From Pycnococcus provasolii (taxonomy: Eukaryota > Chlorophyta > Pseudoscourfieldiophyceae > Pseudoscourfieldiales): a DNA stretch of 64,000 nucleotides. The stretch is taken from contig CP150552.1 of the NCBI GenBank assembly GCA_049487715.1, forward strand, positions 930,001 to 994,000. Direction: 5' to 3'. Under the pieces are notes generated by a model that ran no database searches, was not told where the DNA came from, and was given only the letters and a program-made list of their open reading frames with translations. Shown piece after piece: positions 49,597-60,363 of the stretch (position 1 is its first letter; the number at the start of each line of letters is the position of its first letter). Position numbers and translations under genes: made by a program.

Positions 49597-50240
49597 GGCC
49601 ACCGAGTGTAAGGCGTGCCGTGGTGTGGAGAAGGGTGGGACGAGTGGGCGCGGTGGGAGAGAGGAGGGGAGAGGAGGGGCAAGGTGTGGGGCAACGCAAC
49701 ACGAGCACTGTTAATTCCTTTCCCCACCTCCCAGGGGACAACGGACTCCAACGGACTCTCCGGTTGGAACCCTTCCCGTCGTCGTCGTCGTCGTCGTCGT
49801 TAACCGGACACCGCACCATGGGCCTGACTGCACGGGGCAACGGCACTCTTAAGAACTACTCTTACTCTTACTCTCCTCTCCACCTCTCCAGTCTCCGCCC
49901 CGTCCTGATCCTGTTCCTGTTCGAGACTCGAGGGCAGGGGTTTCTTCCGCACTTGGTTGTCGCCCAGTGACCAACGGTGCACGGCACAGGGACGCAGCCA
50001 AGGCTCATAACTCATACATTTACCTTTAGTTCGTCGTACACGTGCCCTCCCCTCAAGCTGAAGCACGATGAACATCATGCCGATGTTCATCCCACGCTCC
50101 CAGCCTGCGTCGTCACCTTATGGGTATGAAACCCCGACCAGGCTTTTTTGCCCGCTAGGTGCCTAACCCCGAAATCCCGAATCATAAATCCCGGTTCGGG
50201 GTTCGCGTTTTTTTGCGCGTTTTTTTTTCATTCTTCCGCC
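49597..50240. other. Divergent promoter region
   Basis: It contains a (CGT)n run at about 49778-49800 and, 40-80 bp before the TOP6B ATG, AACCCCGAAATCCCGAATC and CGGTTCGGGGTTCGCG, an inverted pair of the CCCGAA/TTCGGG motif also seen before other genes. I see no gene. Confidence 0.5.
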
Positions 50241-52559
50241 ATGGCGCCCCCTCGGCCTCCTTCGTCCGCCCCCCCGCCGCCGTCCGCGACCAACTCCGCG
50301 CTCAAGTCCAAGAGTCCCGCGGAGTTCTTCGCGGACAACAAGGTCATCGCGGGATTCGACAACCCGGGGAAGAGCCTGTACACAACCATCAGAGAACTCG
50401 TCGAAAACAGCCTAGACAGCGCAGAAAGCCACGGCGTCCTGCCTGAAATCGAGCTGTCCGTGCTCGAACTCACGCGCGACGATCTCAACGCCAGGCTCGG
50501 ACTCGCCAAGGCGGACAGGAAGGACGAAAAGCTGTACGGGGACTACGAAACGGACAAGATGAAGGCGAAGCGGCTGAAGCAGGAGGCGGCGGCGGCGGCC
50601 AAGCTGGAAAAGGCGGGCGGAGGAGCCGCCAGCCAGGCGCAAGCAAACCAAACGCCGGCGGCAGCCACCAAGGGAAAAGGCGCGTCGACGGAGAAGGTGT
50701 ACTATGTCGTCACGTGCAAGGATAACGGTACGGGCATGCGGCACGGGGACATACCGAACATGCTCGGGCGTGTGCTCAGCGGAACCAAGTATGGCGTCAA
50801 GCAGACACGTGGCAAATTTGGCCTTGGTGCAAAAATGGCGCTCATATGGAGCAAGCAGAGCACGGGCTTGCCCATAGAGGTGTACAGCTCCACAGGAAAT
50901 GGAAAGACGAGCTACTACAAGTTGGACATCGACATCAACGCAAACTGCCCGAACGTGCACCAGTCAAGCGAACGTCCGAGCGAGAATGGCAAGTGGCACG
51001 GAACGGAAATTTGCGTGACGATTGAAGGGAACTGGTCGAAATATGGGCATTACATTGTCAAATACCTGCGCCAGCTCGCTGTTATCACGCCGTACGCGAA
51101 GATTGACTTTCAGTACCAGACGGTGGCTGCTGCTGCTGCCGCGGCTGCGGCGGCTGCAGCAGCCGTGGCGGAAGAGGGTGCCGACGACGATCTCATGCCA
51201 ATGTCGCAGGTGCCATCGGCAAGCCAGAGTCGAGCGCAGGCGAGCAAGGGGATCAACCTCGTGTTCGCTAGGCGCACCGAGTGCATGCCACGTCCCCCAC
51301 GCGAAACGAAGCACCATCCAGCGAGCGTTGATGTGCAACTCATCAAGACACTCCTCACACAGACGACCCAGAAGGATATGGTGGCATTTCTTAACAAGGA
51401 ATTCTCGTGCATCAATGCCTCGCACGCCAAGAAGCTCATCGCGGAGTTGGAGCACGAGGGTGTCGCGTCGAACACGCAGCCGCGTAAGGTTTCTGATAAG
51501 CAGGCACTGGCGATGCACCAGCTCCTCTCGTCCGCGAAGTTCGGAACGCCGGATGGCGCACACCTGAGCCCCGCGGGAGAGTACAACCTAAGACTGGGCA
51601 TATGCAAGGAGCTTAGGCCAGACCTTGTGGCTACGCACGAGAGCGAAGTGAAGGTGAACGAGGGTCACACCTTCGTCGTCGAGGCGGCCGTGAGCCTTGG
51701 AGGCTCGAAGGTGAGGCCTGGCCTGAACGTATTCCGCTTCGCGAATCGCATCCCTCTTCTGTTTGAGGCTGGCAACGACGTGATCACGAGGACTGCGCAG
51801 AAGCGCGTCAACTGGACGAGCTACAAGATCAATGCCAACACCGATCGCATCGGCGTGTTTGTGTCCATCGTATCCACGAAGATTCCATTCAAGGGAACGT
51901 CAAAGGAGTACATCGGCGACGACGTCAAGGCGATGGCCAGCGCCGTGCAGGACTCCATTAGGGGCTGCTGCAAGCAGCTCAAAGTGAAGCTCGTTCGAAT
52001 TAGCGCGGCGAAGGAACGCCAGCAGCGGAAGCGCAATCTTACGCGCTATATCCCAGACGTCGTGAACGCGCTACACACCGTGCTGGGAACGCTTTCCGAG
52101 GGAGCAAAAGAATCCGACGAGGGTGGCGTGGTGGCGGCAAAGCGCAGGCGTATGTTGGCGGACTGCACGGTGGTTCGTCGCGACTGCGGTGACCACGAGG
52201 AGGATTTGGCAGCTGCTGGAACTTTCGCTGTGCTTGAGGGCAGTGCCGCGCAGGTGGACGAGAGTTTGATGAGCATGGTGAAGAACAATCGCATCTCGAA
52301 GGAGGCTCTCGTCGACGCCCTCACCGCGCACGTCAACGCTTCCGACGACGTCGACGACGACGGGGCTGGAGGTGCAGGCACGACGAGTGCCGGCGGTGGC
52401 GCCGATGCAGCACGAGCGGAGGAGCTGTGGCTCACTCCCTATGGTGCCATGGACGCGACCGGGAGCATACTGGATAATCATCGGGCACTCGATGATGGCC
52501 GTCGCACCGCCACGATTCTCTCACACCAGTTTCGTTTCCAACCGCTCGTGCCATTGTAA
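50241..52559 (+). CDS. TOP6B: DNA topoisomerase VI subunit B
   Basis: 772 residues. The GHKL ATPase core is complete: AGFDNPGKSLYTTIRELVEN with the N-box Glu/Asn, DNGTGMRHGDIPNMLGRVLS, and GKFGLGAKMALIWSKQSTG. The H2TH and transducer domains follow (IRLL-type HLSPAGEYNLRLGICKELRP; RFANRIPLLFEAGNDVITRT; RVNWTSYKINANTDRIGVFV). An alanine run (51126-51165) and a Lys-rich insert are lineage-specific. With TOP6A it forms the type IIB topoisomerase needed for endoreduplication in plants. It converges on the DUF547 gene. Confidence 0.95.
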   Translation: MAPPRPPSSAPPPPSATNSALKSKSPAEFFADNKVIAGFDNPGKSLYTTIRELVENSLDSAESHGVLPEIELSVLELTRDDLNARLGLAKADRKDEKLYGDYETDKMKAKRLKQEAAAAAKLEKAGGGAASQAQANQTPAAATKGKGASTEKVYYVVTCKDNGTGMRHGDIPNMLGRVLSGTKYGVKQTRGKFGLGAKMALIWSKQSTGLPIEVYSSTGNGKTSYYKLDIDINANCPNVHQSSERPSENGKWHGTEICVTIEGNWSKYGHYIVKYLRQLAVITPYAKIDFQYQTVAAAAAAAAAAAAAVAEEGADDDLMPMSQVPSASQSRAQASKGINLVFARRTECMPRPPRETKHHPASVDVQLIKTLLTQTTQKDMVAFLNKEFSCINASHAKKLIAELEHEGVASNTQPRKVSDKQALAMHQLLSSAKFGTPDGAHLSPAGEYNLRLGICKELRPDLVATHESEVKVNEGHTFVVEAAVSLGGSKVRPGLNVFRFANRIPLLFEAGNDVITRTAQKRVNWTSYKINANTDRIGVFVSIVSTKIPFKGTSKEYIGDDVKAMASAVQDSIRGCCKQLKVKLVRISAAKERQQRKRNLTRYIPDVVNALHTVLGTLSEGAKESDEGGVVAAKRRRMLADCTVVRRDCGDHEEDLAAAGTFAVLEGSAAQVDESLMSMVKNNRISKEALVDALTAHVNASDDVDDDGAGGAGTTSAGGGADAARAEELWLTPYGAMDATGSILDNHRALDDGRRTATILSHQFRFQPLVPL

Positions 52560-52615
52560 CTACCGAACCATTAACGTCCTTTGTACAAAGTAAAATGTTT
52601 TTTACCATTTTGTGG

Positions 52616-52690
52616 GGTGAATTTGAATGATGTGAATGGACGACCGTTGGACGAAGTAAAGTACATTCCATTACTGAATGAGCAATCTTA
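52616..52690 (-). repeat. Conserved 3'-flank element, copy D
   Basis: In the sense of the DUF547 gene, 45 nt after its stop: GATTGCTCATTCAGTAATGG, ACTTTACTTCGTCCAACGGT, CGTCCATTCACATCATTCAA. It also lies 3' of TOP6B, but antisense to it. Confidence 0.65.
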
Positions 52691-52734
52691 GAGTATACGC
52701 GCGTATTGTTATGTGCACGTTATAGACGTTATAG

Positions 52735-53910
52735 TTATAGCGCAAGTCCCACCGCAGCTGCCATTGCAACACTCAGTGCTCGGTATGAGCTCGCCGTGTC
52801 GGACTTCATGCCCTCCCATGTACCAACAATGTTGAGATTCCAGTTGTAGTTCATGGAGTTCACCCTGGGCAGAGACTCGCGCATGAATGAGGCGATAGAT
52901 GTGTCAATCATGTCCATGTACTTGGCAACCCAGCCGAGAAGCGATCCATCCGGCGAGTCTCTTGTGAAGTCGCCGGTGTACCAGTCGGACATGATCGGGT
53001 TCAGATACACGACGTTTTCCTCCACCTTGGCATGAGCACCCTTGCTAGAACTGCTCAGCCACCGTATCGTGGCACTTTGCAGCTGCCCGTCGAGGCCAGG
53101 TTCGTTGTACGGTACCTGCATCAAATCTGGACACGACACGGACGCGCAGTTGACCGCGGCGTGTACTCGCGCATCCTGCCATCGTTTGCGGATCACCTCG
53201 TGCTCAACCTCGTCCAGCGTCACTTTTTGAGCGTTGATTTTCGCAAAGCGGATCTTCCAAACGGGACGCCAGAGGGTACCTATATCGCGTATTGATTTCA
53301 CACCCGCGTTGCGCGTGATGAGGTCGACCGTCCACGCATTGTACGCGTTAAGGCTGAGTGCGAGGGCGTCCATGCTTCCCAGCGTAGCAAAGTCCAAATC
53401 ACCAATCATCTCAAGGTATTTGTCGAGCTTCTCCGACGGCCCGCGCTTGATGCTGGCGTACCGCACACCAACGAGCTCGACGCCATCGATGCTGGTGACG
53501 TTTGTGTGCTCACGGAGCACGTCAGCCCACAGGCTGTGATCCACTTTGGAGCAGTTTGCAGTGCAGGGAGGCGGCAGCTTAACAGCACGGTTCTTAAAGA
53601 CTGTGAAGTACCAGACAAGCGCGGTGATGCCGAAGGCGACTATGACGAGGCTGAGCACGACGGATACGACGACACAGACCTTGCACTTCGTCGAGGCGTT
53701 GTTCCAGCGTCGCCTGAGGCATCCGTTTTGCGGTATGATTGCTCTCTGGAAGGCGTGCACGGGAGCGGGCTCGACGTACTGGTCCGCCGTCTTACCGTTT
53801 TCTCCAGCGAACGGCCCGAGTTCGGCCGACGCCGTTTCGGACTCCGCGGAGCTGTTGACGCGTTCCCTGCCCTTCGCGTCCGTCAAGCCCACCTCGGACG
53901 GCGTGGCCAT
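52735..53910 (-). CDS. DUF547 protein with one transmembrane segment
   Basis: 391 residues. A polar N-terminal region (about 1-75) is followed by one membrane span (VSVVLSLVIVAFGITALVWY), then a lumenal or extracellular DUF547 domain: ALALSLNAYNAWTVDLITRN, IRFAKINAQKVTLDEVEHEV and the motif DARVHAAVNCASVSCPDLM, with conserved Asn, His and Cys residues. DUF547 is widespread in plants and bacteria and has no proven activity. A hydrophobic C-terminus (YRALSVAMAAAVGLAL) might be a second membrane segment or GPI signal. Type II topology is inferred. Confidence 0.82.
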   Translation of the reverse strand: MATPSEVGLTDAKGRERVNSSAESETASAELGPFAGENGKTADQYVEPAPVHAFQRAIIPQNGCLRRRWNNASTKCKVCVVVSVVLSLVIVAFGITALVWYFTVFKNRAVKLPPPCTANCSKVDHSLWADVLREHTNVTSIDGVELVGVRYASIKRGPSEKLDKYLEMIGDLDFATLGSMDALALSLNAYNAWTVDLITRNAGVKSIRDIGTLWRPVWKIRFAKINAQKVTLDEVEHEVIRKRWQDARVHAAVNCASVSCPDLMQVPYNEPGLDGQLQSATIRWLSSSSKGAHAKVEENVVYLNPIMSDWYTGDFTRDSPDGSLLGWVAKYMDMIDTSIASFMRESLPRVNSMNYNWNLNIVGTWEGMKSDTASSYRALSVAMAAAVGLAL

Positions 53911-54100
53911 GTCGAGGCCGTGTGTGCGTGCGTGAGCGGGGAAGAAATAGTGGTTGTGGTGCGGAGGGCGGGTAATACAGTAAGTGCCTTACCCCGTGGG
54001 AGGTAGGAAGAAGAAGCCTGCGGGGAGGGGAGGGGAGAAGGAGAAGGGGGGAGATAAGCCGACCTAGGGGAGTAGGGGTGCGTGGAGAAAGGCGAGGGGG

Positions 54101-54239
54101 GAAGGGAAGGGAAGGGAAGGGGAGGGAAGGGAAGGGAAGGGAAGGGAAGGGAAGGGAAGGGAAGGGAAGGGAAGGGAAGGGAAGGGGAGGGAAGGGAAGG
54201 GAAGGGAAGGGAAGGGAAGGGAAGGGAAGGGAAGGGAGG
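54101..54239. repeat. (GGGAA)n minisatellite, about 140 bp
   Basis: About 27 near-perfect GGGAA units, with two GGGGA interruptions, lie upstream of the DUF547 gene. The purine strand is G-rich enough to form triplex or G-quadruplex structures. Confidence 0.95.
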
Positions 54240-54322
54240 GGCGCGCGTGTCTATTAGCAGACGTGTGGAGATACCTGAGATCAGCAGGAGGAGGAGCGGA
54301 GGAGGAGGGAAGGACGCAGAGC

Positions 54323-54352
54323 ATTAGGGCTAGGGTTAAGGGGTTAGGGTTT
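54323..54352. repeat. Telomere-like TTAGGG motifs
   Basis: ATTAGGGCTAGGGTTAAGG and GGTTAGGG lie between the GGGAA satellite and copy E of the 3' element, about 410 bp upstream of the DUF547 ATG. Confidence 0.5.
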
Positions 54353-54429
54353 CTGAATGGTGTGCTGAATGAATGGACGACCGTTGGACCAAACTAAAGT
54401 GCAACTTCATTACTGAATGAAGGACCTCA
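54353..54429 (-). repeat. Conserved 3'-flank element, copy E
   Basis: It starts about 5 nt after the AHA1 stop codon in the AHA1 sense: GGTCCTTCATTCAGTAATG, AAGTTGCACTTTAGTTTGG, TCCAACGGTCGTCCATTCAT. Confidence 0.65.
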
Positions 54430-54433
54430 GCTT

Positions 54434-55444
54434 TTACGCGCCGAAGCCCATGATTTGCCGCATGCGCTTCCAGTATCGCTCGTTCCAACCCTGCTCGACG
54501 ACGTCAACGACATTGTTGCCATACCTGTCCTCCTCGGGTATTCCAGTCTGCGTTAGCCTCATCACCGTGTTACCAGGACCATCGGGCTCGCTCAGCTCAA
54601 TGCGCAGGTCGCTCCAGCACCCATCCTCCCAGTTGACGAAGCGCCACCTCTGCCGTATGAGTTTATTTTCCACGATCTCCTCGTTCACAGCCTCGACTTG
54701 CCCGTCGAACATGCGGCATGTCGCACCCACCTCGCGCGTGAGCTCCGCCCTCGACTGCGTAAATGTCTGCACACGACCCTCGTCGAAAAATGTGTTATAA
54801 ATGTCGTTTGGACGGCAGTAAAATTTCTCCGTCATCTTCACCGTACGTCCTTTCCGAGCAGGCTCCGGCGGCGGCTTGGACGCCGCGCTCTTCGCGGCGT
54901 CCGCCGAGGGGGCTGAACTGGGTGCCTTTTTCGGCGCGACCGCGCCGTCGGCGAACGGCCCTCCGTCTGCAAAATCCTTCACGAACTGCGCGAATAGCTT
55001 CTGAGCGACGGGAATTCCAGCCTTGTTTGTCGCGGTGCGCGCAACCTCGTCGTCGTCGCCACTTCCGTCGGGCAGCGCCTTGAGCTCAGCATCGTCGTCA
55101 GCGTTCTCGTCAGCGAGGTACGGGCAGTGCAGCTTGCCCGTTACCTTCTTGCCCTTCACGATCGCCTCGTAGCTCACCTTGACGTCGAGCTCGTACCCCG
55201 GTATGCGCTTTCCCTTGCGTGTGTTTAGGTACGCCTCCCCCGTGCACGAAGCCACGCCGCGCAGCGTGAGCGACTCGCATCCGTGCGCGCTGGCGTCGAC
55301 GGAAACGTTCTCGAAGAGCTCGCCGAGCTTATCCTGACTCCACGGCAGGAGGTCCTTCTCGCTCCAGTGCCATCCGCGCACGTTCGTGCCGTCCTGTCGG
55401 TCCTCGACGATCCAGCGCTCGTCCGCCTCTCCGAGCTTCGCCAT
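54434..55444 (-). CDS. AHA1: Activator of Hsp90 ATPase (AHA1)
   Basis: 336 residues with both AHA1 domains. The N-domain has NVRGWHWSEKDLLPWSQDKL (the Trp-His-Trp motif that stimulates Hsp90), SCTGEAYLNTRKGKRIPGYE and KVSYEAIVKGKKVTGKL. After an Ala/Ser/Pro linker, the AHSA1 C-domain follows: TEKFYCRPNDIYNTFFDEGR, VQTFTQSRAELTREVGATCR, and LTQTGIPEEDRYGNNVVDVV. AHA1 is a cytosolic co-chaperone that accelerates Hsp90 ATP hydrolysis. Length is normal (about 340). Confidence 0.95.
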   Translation of the reverse strand: MAKLGEADERWIVEDRQDGTNVRGWHWSEKDLLPWSQDKLGELFENVSVDASAHGCESLTLRGVASCTGEAYLNTRKGKRIPGYELDVKVSYEAIVKGKKVTGKLHCPYLADENADDDAELKALPDGSGDDDEVARTATNKAGIPVAQKLFAQFVKDFADGGPFADGAVAPKKAPSSAPSADAAKSAASKPPPEPARKGRTVKMTEKFYCRPNDIYNTFFDEGRVQTFTQSRAELTREVGATCRMFDGQVEAVNEEIVENKLIRQRWRFVNWEDGCWSDLRIELSEPDGPGNTVMRLTQTGIPEEDRYGNNVVDVVEQGWNERYWKRMRQIMGFGA

Positions 55445-55656
55445 CGGGCTTATTTATGTGCGTGTGTGAGTGGAGGAGGAGGTGGGAGTCTTCCAGAAGA
55501 GGGACTCCATCATCAGGTGTCTCCATCCGGCGGATGCAACTCGGGGTTGGGGAAACCTGTTGGGAAGCGGATTTTCGGGGTTTGCCATCCACGTCCGCGC
55601 CACTTTTCCGCTCTTTATCAGTAACTTGTCGCGTTTTCTTCTTTTCTCTCCCACCC

Positions 55657-56489
55657 ATGGCCTACGCCTGCGCGACGCGTGGGCCAGCGCGCCTCACGAG
55701 CCTGCGCAAGACGTCTGCCGCCGGGCGTAACGGTGCAAGACAACGCGTGGTGGCGTCGTCGTCGTCGACGGCGACGGCGACGCTCGTCGAGGCGAAGCGC
55801 ATCTACGAGGCGGCGTTCGCGTCTCTTCCGCACTCGCGCTGCATGCAGCTTGCGCAAGGAAGTTCAAAGAGGAACGAACAGAACGACGAGTGGTTTTATG
55901 GCGAACTCGACTTCTCAACCTTCGCAGCACTCCTGTCGAACCTATCACCTGGAGGTACTGGGGGCGAGTCGTTCGTTGACCTGGGAAGTGGTGCAGGCAA
56001 AGCTGTCGCTGTCGCAGCGCTAACGCAAGCCTACAAAAGCTGCATAGGTGTGGAACGTAAGTCTACCTCAAACCATCCGTGGCGGATAACCAACAGTCTC
56101 TAACAGCCTAACACAACACATGCAATAAAACAGTTCTGCCCGAGCTGCATGCCGAGGCCACTGCGGCGCAAGAGAAGGTATTAGCTCTCGCGACGGAGAG
56201 TCACCACGTCAACCTGCCTTGCACTTACGAGCTTAGAGAAGGGAACATGTTTGCCCACGACTGCAGAAACGCGGACATTTTGTATTGTCACGCAACGTGC
56301 CTTGGCCGCGAGACGATGCAGCTGCTCGGTTGGCAGCTCGAAGAGCAGCTCAAGCCAGGTGCACGGGTTGTGATCATGTCGAAGTCTCTCAACTCGTCGT
56401 TGTTCGAACCGTACGGTCCTGGCGTCATTAGCATGCCTCAGGGTCACTCGGAGGCGACGCTCGACTGCTACCTGTACGTGAAGCTGTAG
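55657..56489 (+). CDS. SAM-dependent methyltransferase (DOT1-like fold), one intron
   Basis: Exon 1 is 55657-56056, the intron 56057-56133 (77 nt, GTAAGT to AAAACAG), exon 2 56134-56489; the joined protein is 251 residues. Motif I is SFVDLGSGAGKAVAVAALTQ, ending with the acidic GVE; the splice gives GVELLPELHAEA. Motif IV is ADILYCHATCLG. The pattern (WFYGELDFSTFAALL before motif I) is that of DOT1-like or related class I methyltransferases in algae and protists. The N-terminus (ACATRGPARLTSLRKTSAAG) looks like a plastid or mitochondrial transit peptide, which would argue against a histone substrate. The substrate is unknown. Confidence 0.8.
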
Positions 56490-56528
56490 AAAAATGTTTG
56501 TTTGTTTCATAATTGACAAAATTTACAT

Positions 56529-59500
56529 TTACAAGCCGCTGCGATGGCGCTTGCGAAAGCCACCACCCACACCGGCGATCATGCCACCGCCACTGCCGCC
56601 GCCGCCGCCGCCGCCTCGTCGGACAACAGTCGGCTCGTCGTCGTCGTCGTCGTCGTCGCCACCTCTCGAATTGCCGCCGACGATGCCGCCACCTTTCTTC
56701 CTCCCCTTGCGGGCCATCTCCGATTCCATAAACTCTTGAATCTCCGCCTCCTTAGCACGTATCACGGCACGCGTCATCCCCTCCGTCTTGATTGTGAAGA
56801 AGAGCGGCGCAAACTCCGCAAGCCACGCAGGTTCCACCGCGGTGACATGGTTCATGTACTCCTTTGACGTCATCACCACCTCGTGGTACACGACGTAGTC
56901 CGGGCTGTATCCAAGGCCGTACAGCGCGGACGTGGGATGCAGGTGCGCCTGCGCGCCGGTGCTGACGTGCACATATTCTCCCACACCCTTCTGCCGACTT
57001 GCGTGTTGGTGATAACTCTTGCAGATACAGCGTCGAATCACGTCCCAATCTTCGCCAGACACGCTGCGAATCTGCTGCTTCTGCTGGCGCATGATCTCGA
57101 GAAGCTGCGCGCGTACCTCGCGTGCCTTCTGCATCCCCTTACCGTGGATGAAGTGCTTATCGCACCAGCTCGACGAGCAGCCGTTGTTCTTCCATGTCAT
57201 GTACGTGTGAAGCAGCGTCAGGTGGTCGCTCTCCGGAACATAGAACTTTTCGCGCGCCGCGTCACTCTCCTCCTGCCGGTCGGATGGCCGAAAGAACACC
57301 TGCGGAACACTCAGCATGCTAACGATGGTCAGCACCTCGAGGCTACATCCCATCTCCACGGACGTCACGAGAAGCTTGGCAAGCGGAGGGTCAAGGGGAA
57401 ACTCGCTCAACGCAACACCGAGCGAAGTAAGCGTGCCGGAGCAGTCGAGAGCACCGAGCACCCAGAGGTTGAACATGGAGCTGACCAAGATATCCTGCGG
57501 AGGCGAGTCCATGAAGTCAAATTCCAGAAGGTTATCGACGTCGAGGCTCTTCAGCAGCAGAACCACCTGCGCGAGGTTGGTTCGCTGAATTTCAGGCACG
57601 GTGCTCTCAAGCATCTCGTGGAAGAAGGCGTGCTCGGTGTACAGCCTGTAGCAGGTACCCGGTCCGGTACGACCGGCGCGTCCCGAACGCTGGTTTGCGG
57701 CCGCCTGCGAGGACGGGTACACCTGCAGTGAATCCATGCCCATTTTCGCGGAGTACACCTTGTACTTCTGATATCCGGTGTCAATGACGTAGTATATGCC
57801 GTCAACCGTCAGGCTCGTCTCAGCGACGTTCGTGGCCACGATGCACTTGCGCGAACCCTTTGGCGCGGGCTGAAAGATCTTCGCCTGCAGATCCGACGGA
57901 AGTTGACTATACATCGGCAGCACAAGAAGCGGCGGAACACTGCTCACCGCCGACTTGGGGTCGGCAGCGGAGGTGGCGGCAGCCTCCGCGCTTGCTTTTG
58001 CGACGCGCTCGAGGCGCTCCTGCAACTGGAAGCAGCAGCACTCGATTTCTTCCTGGCCCGTAAGGAAGATGAGGATGTCGCCGGGCGGTGATCCGAGGTG
58101 AATGTTAAGAGCCTGCTTGACCGCGGCATCGACGTAGTCCTCGCACGGAGTTCGGCTGTAGAGCGTGTCCACTGGGAATGTGCGTCCTGGAATGTGGAAG
58201 ATCGGAACGTTGCCAAAGAATTGGCTGAACTTATCCGCATTCATCGTAGCGGACGTGACAATCAGCTTGAAGTCGAGCCGTGAGCGGAGCACTCGCTTCA
58301 TGATGCCGAACAGCACGTCCGTGTTCAGGCTCCTCTCATGCGCCTCATCCATAATCACGACGCGGTACTTGTCGAGCGTGGGATCCTTCAGCGTCTCACG
58401 GAGCAGGATGCCATCCGTCATGTACTTGATGCGCGTTTCCGACGAGTCCGTCATGTCCTCGAATCGGATGGAGTATCCAACCTCCTTCCCTAGCTGCACG
58501 CCCATCTCCTCGCTGACGCGCTTGGCAACACTCACCGCCGCAACACGGCGAGGCTGCGTACATCCAATCATGTGACTGCCGCTGGCGTAGCCATCCTCGT
58601 AGAGGTATTGCGTGAGCTGTGTCGTCTTTCCCGAGCCCGTCTCGCCAACAACTACAATTACGACATTCTCGCGAATCACTTGCAGCAGAGCGTCGCGAAC
58701 ACCAAACACGGGAAGCAGCTTGCGCTGTTCGGCAATGCTATTCTTCTTGGTGAATTCAGATCGCGCCGATGCAGCGCCGCCGCCTTCGAGGTGCGTCGCG
58801 AACTGGCTCGTCGCCTTAAAGTTAGCCAGCTCACCCGAGGCATCCGTGTCTGGTGCAACAGCAGCATCGTTCTCGTCCACTTTCTCTGGCTCGCCCACGA
58901 CTTTTCCCATCTTCGTTCCCGCCACGTCCCAAAAGCGATCGCGGCTCTTCGACTCCGCCTGCTTCTTCCGGTACTCCTTGATGAGCGTCGGCGTGCGTTT
59001 CGAGATGACGGCCAAATCGCTCGTCTGATCTTTCACGGGCAGAACCGGCTCGTGCTGCTTTGTGAACAGCTGTCGGCCGTCCAGAAAAGGCGGCCGCGTG
59101 TCGTGGAAGATGAGTACCACGCGCTCCTCGTCCATATCAAGGTTGGCATCCATCGCGAGGTTACCGACGCCGGCGCCACCCTGCCTCATTCGATTTTCCT
59201 CCCACAGTGCCGCGTCAGATAGCGTCTGACTTCTCTTTTTGCTCTCCGCGAGGCTCATCATCGTTCCGTCTTGCCGAGCGAGGCGCTTCTGCAGCACTCC
59301 GCCTCGGCGCTGTGCTGCTGGCGCCGCATCGGCGGCGGCGGCGGCGGGAACCTCGTCATCGCCCGTGACAAAGGGCGTGTGCCCGTCACTCATATCCCAC
59401 GCCGTTCCGCCATCCTCGCCGCGGTCGTCATACCAGTGATCCATTAGATCACGCTCGCCCATGGCACGCACAGCCGGATCCAGCGGGCGCGCTTCGACCT

Positions 59501-60047
59501 CCGAGGCGTTGTCTTCGCCGCCAGCGTCAGTACCTCCGAAGCTTGCGACCGTGGTGAGCTGCTCCGTCGTCGCGCCGCTTTGTCGCTCGAATGCGACGCG
59601 GTCACGCGCCCAGTTGACGCGCGGCGGAGGTGCGCTTCCTCCGCCTGCGTGTGCGGAACCCGCACGCGCGGGCGCGAGGCCTTCGAGAGACGCTTTCCAC
59701 GCTGATGACCCGCGGAGATTGGACGCACTGCGCGGCTGGGTGAGCATCGAAGATGCGGCCGCGGTGGCTGCGTCGGCGGAGTCGGCATTTTTGTTTGCCT
59801 GCTCCCCATCGTCAACGAAGCTGAGTGCTGTTTTTCTCTTACCCAGAACATCCGTGCTCGCCCTCTGTCTTCTTGCTTGCGCGAGTGCCGCCAGCCCCAG
59901 GCTGGACCTGCCAGCGTCGCCGTTGTTGTCCGTCGTTTGTCTGGCTTCGCTGTTGTATGCGTCACCATCGCCGTTGTCTCTCGCTGGTTTCCTGACGTTG
60001 AGCCCGAAGCGAGGCTTGTGCTTGTGCGTGTTTTCGAGCCCGCCCAT
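56529..60047 (-). CDS. PRP16: Pre-mRNA splicing DEAH-box helicase PRP16
   Basis: 1,172 residues. A disordered N-terminal third is followed by the helicase core: P-loop [18 protein letters not shown] (about 467), [24 protein letters not shown] in [19 protein letters not shown] (about 567), SAT motif, then [20 protein letters not shown] and [20 protein letters not shown], which are specific to PRP16/DHX38. WH, ratchet and OB domains follow, ending in a Gly-rich tail encoded by GCC/GTC repeats. PRP16 remodels the spliceosome between the two catalytic steps. The gene itself has no intron. Confidence 0.95.
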   Translation of the reverse strand: MGGLENTHKHKPRFGLNVRKPARDNGDGDAYNSEARQTTDNNGDAGRSSLGLAALAQARRQRASTDVLGKRKTALSFVDDGEQANKNADSADAATAAASSMLTQPRSASNLRGSSAWKASLEGLAPARAGSAHAGGGSAPPPRVNWARDRVAFERQSGATTEQLTTVASFGGTDAGGEDNASEVEARPLDPAVRAMGERDLMDHWYDDRGEDGGTAWDMSDGHTPFVTGDDEVPAAAAADAAPAAQRRGGVLQKRLARQDGTMMSLAESKKRSQTLSDAALWEENRMRQGGAGVGNLAMDANLDMDEERVVLIFHDTRPPFLDGRQLFTKQHEPVLPVKDQTSDLAVISKRTPTLIKEYRKKQAESKSRDRFWDVAGTKMGKVVGEPEKVDENDAAVAPDTDASGELANFKATSQFATHLEGGGAASARSEFTKKNSIAEQRKLLPVFGVRDALLQVIRENVVIVVVGETGSGKTTQLTQYLYEDGYASGSHMIGCTQPRRVAAVSVAKRVSEEMGVQLGKEVGYSIRFEDMTDSSETRIKYMTDGILLRETLKDPTLDKYRVVIMDEAHERSLNTDVLFGIMKRVLRSRLDFKLIVTSATMNADKFSQFFGNVPIFHIPGRTFPVDTLYSRTPCEDYVDAAVKQALNIHLGSPPGDILIFLTGQEEIECCCFQLQERLERVAKASAEAAATSAADPKSAVSSVPPLLVLPMYSQLPSDLQAKIFQPAPKGSRKCIVATNVAETSLTVDGIYYVIDTGYQKYKVYSAKMGMDSLQVYPSSQAAANQRSGRAGRTGPGTCYRLYTEHAFFHEMLESTVPEIQRTNLAQVVLLLKSLDVDNLLEFDFMDSPPQDILVSSMFNLWVLGALDCSGTLTSLGVALSEFPLDPPLAKLLVTSVEMGCSLEVLTIVSMLSVPQVFFRPSDRQEESDAAREKFYVPESDHLTLLHTYMTWKNNGCSSSWCDKHFIHGKGMQKAREVRAQLLEIMRQQKQQIRSVSGEDWDVIRRCICKSYHQHASRQKGVGEYVHVSTGAQAHLHPTSALYGLGYSPDYVVYHEVVMTSKEYMNHVTAVEPAWLAEFAPLFFTIKTEGMTRAVIRAKEAEIQEFMESEMARKGRKKGGGIVGGNSRGGDDDDDDDEPTVVRRGGGGGGGSGGGMIAGVGGGFRKRHRSGL

Positions 60048-60363
60048 CGTTGCGTGACTCCTATTGAGCGACAGAGAACGACGACAAGGTTGTGTTCTCG
60101 CGTGCTCGGATGAGCAAGAGAAGAAGAAGAGGAGAGAGGACGAGGCGCCGCCGGGGCTTCTTCGAACGGCGAAAACCCCAAATCAAAATCATAAAAACCC
60201 CAACTCCAACTCTGCGCTTTTTTAATTTAGGGCTTTGTTGCTGCGATGTTGCTCCTGTGATCAACTGATCGTGACTTCGTGAGGTGACTGTGCGCCTGCC
60301 TGGTTTCGTCTCCCCCCACGCGTTCGCCTTCTCGCACTCCCACAACCGGCACTCCACCCAAAA

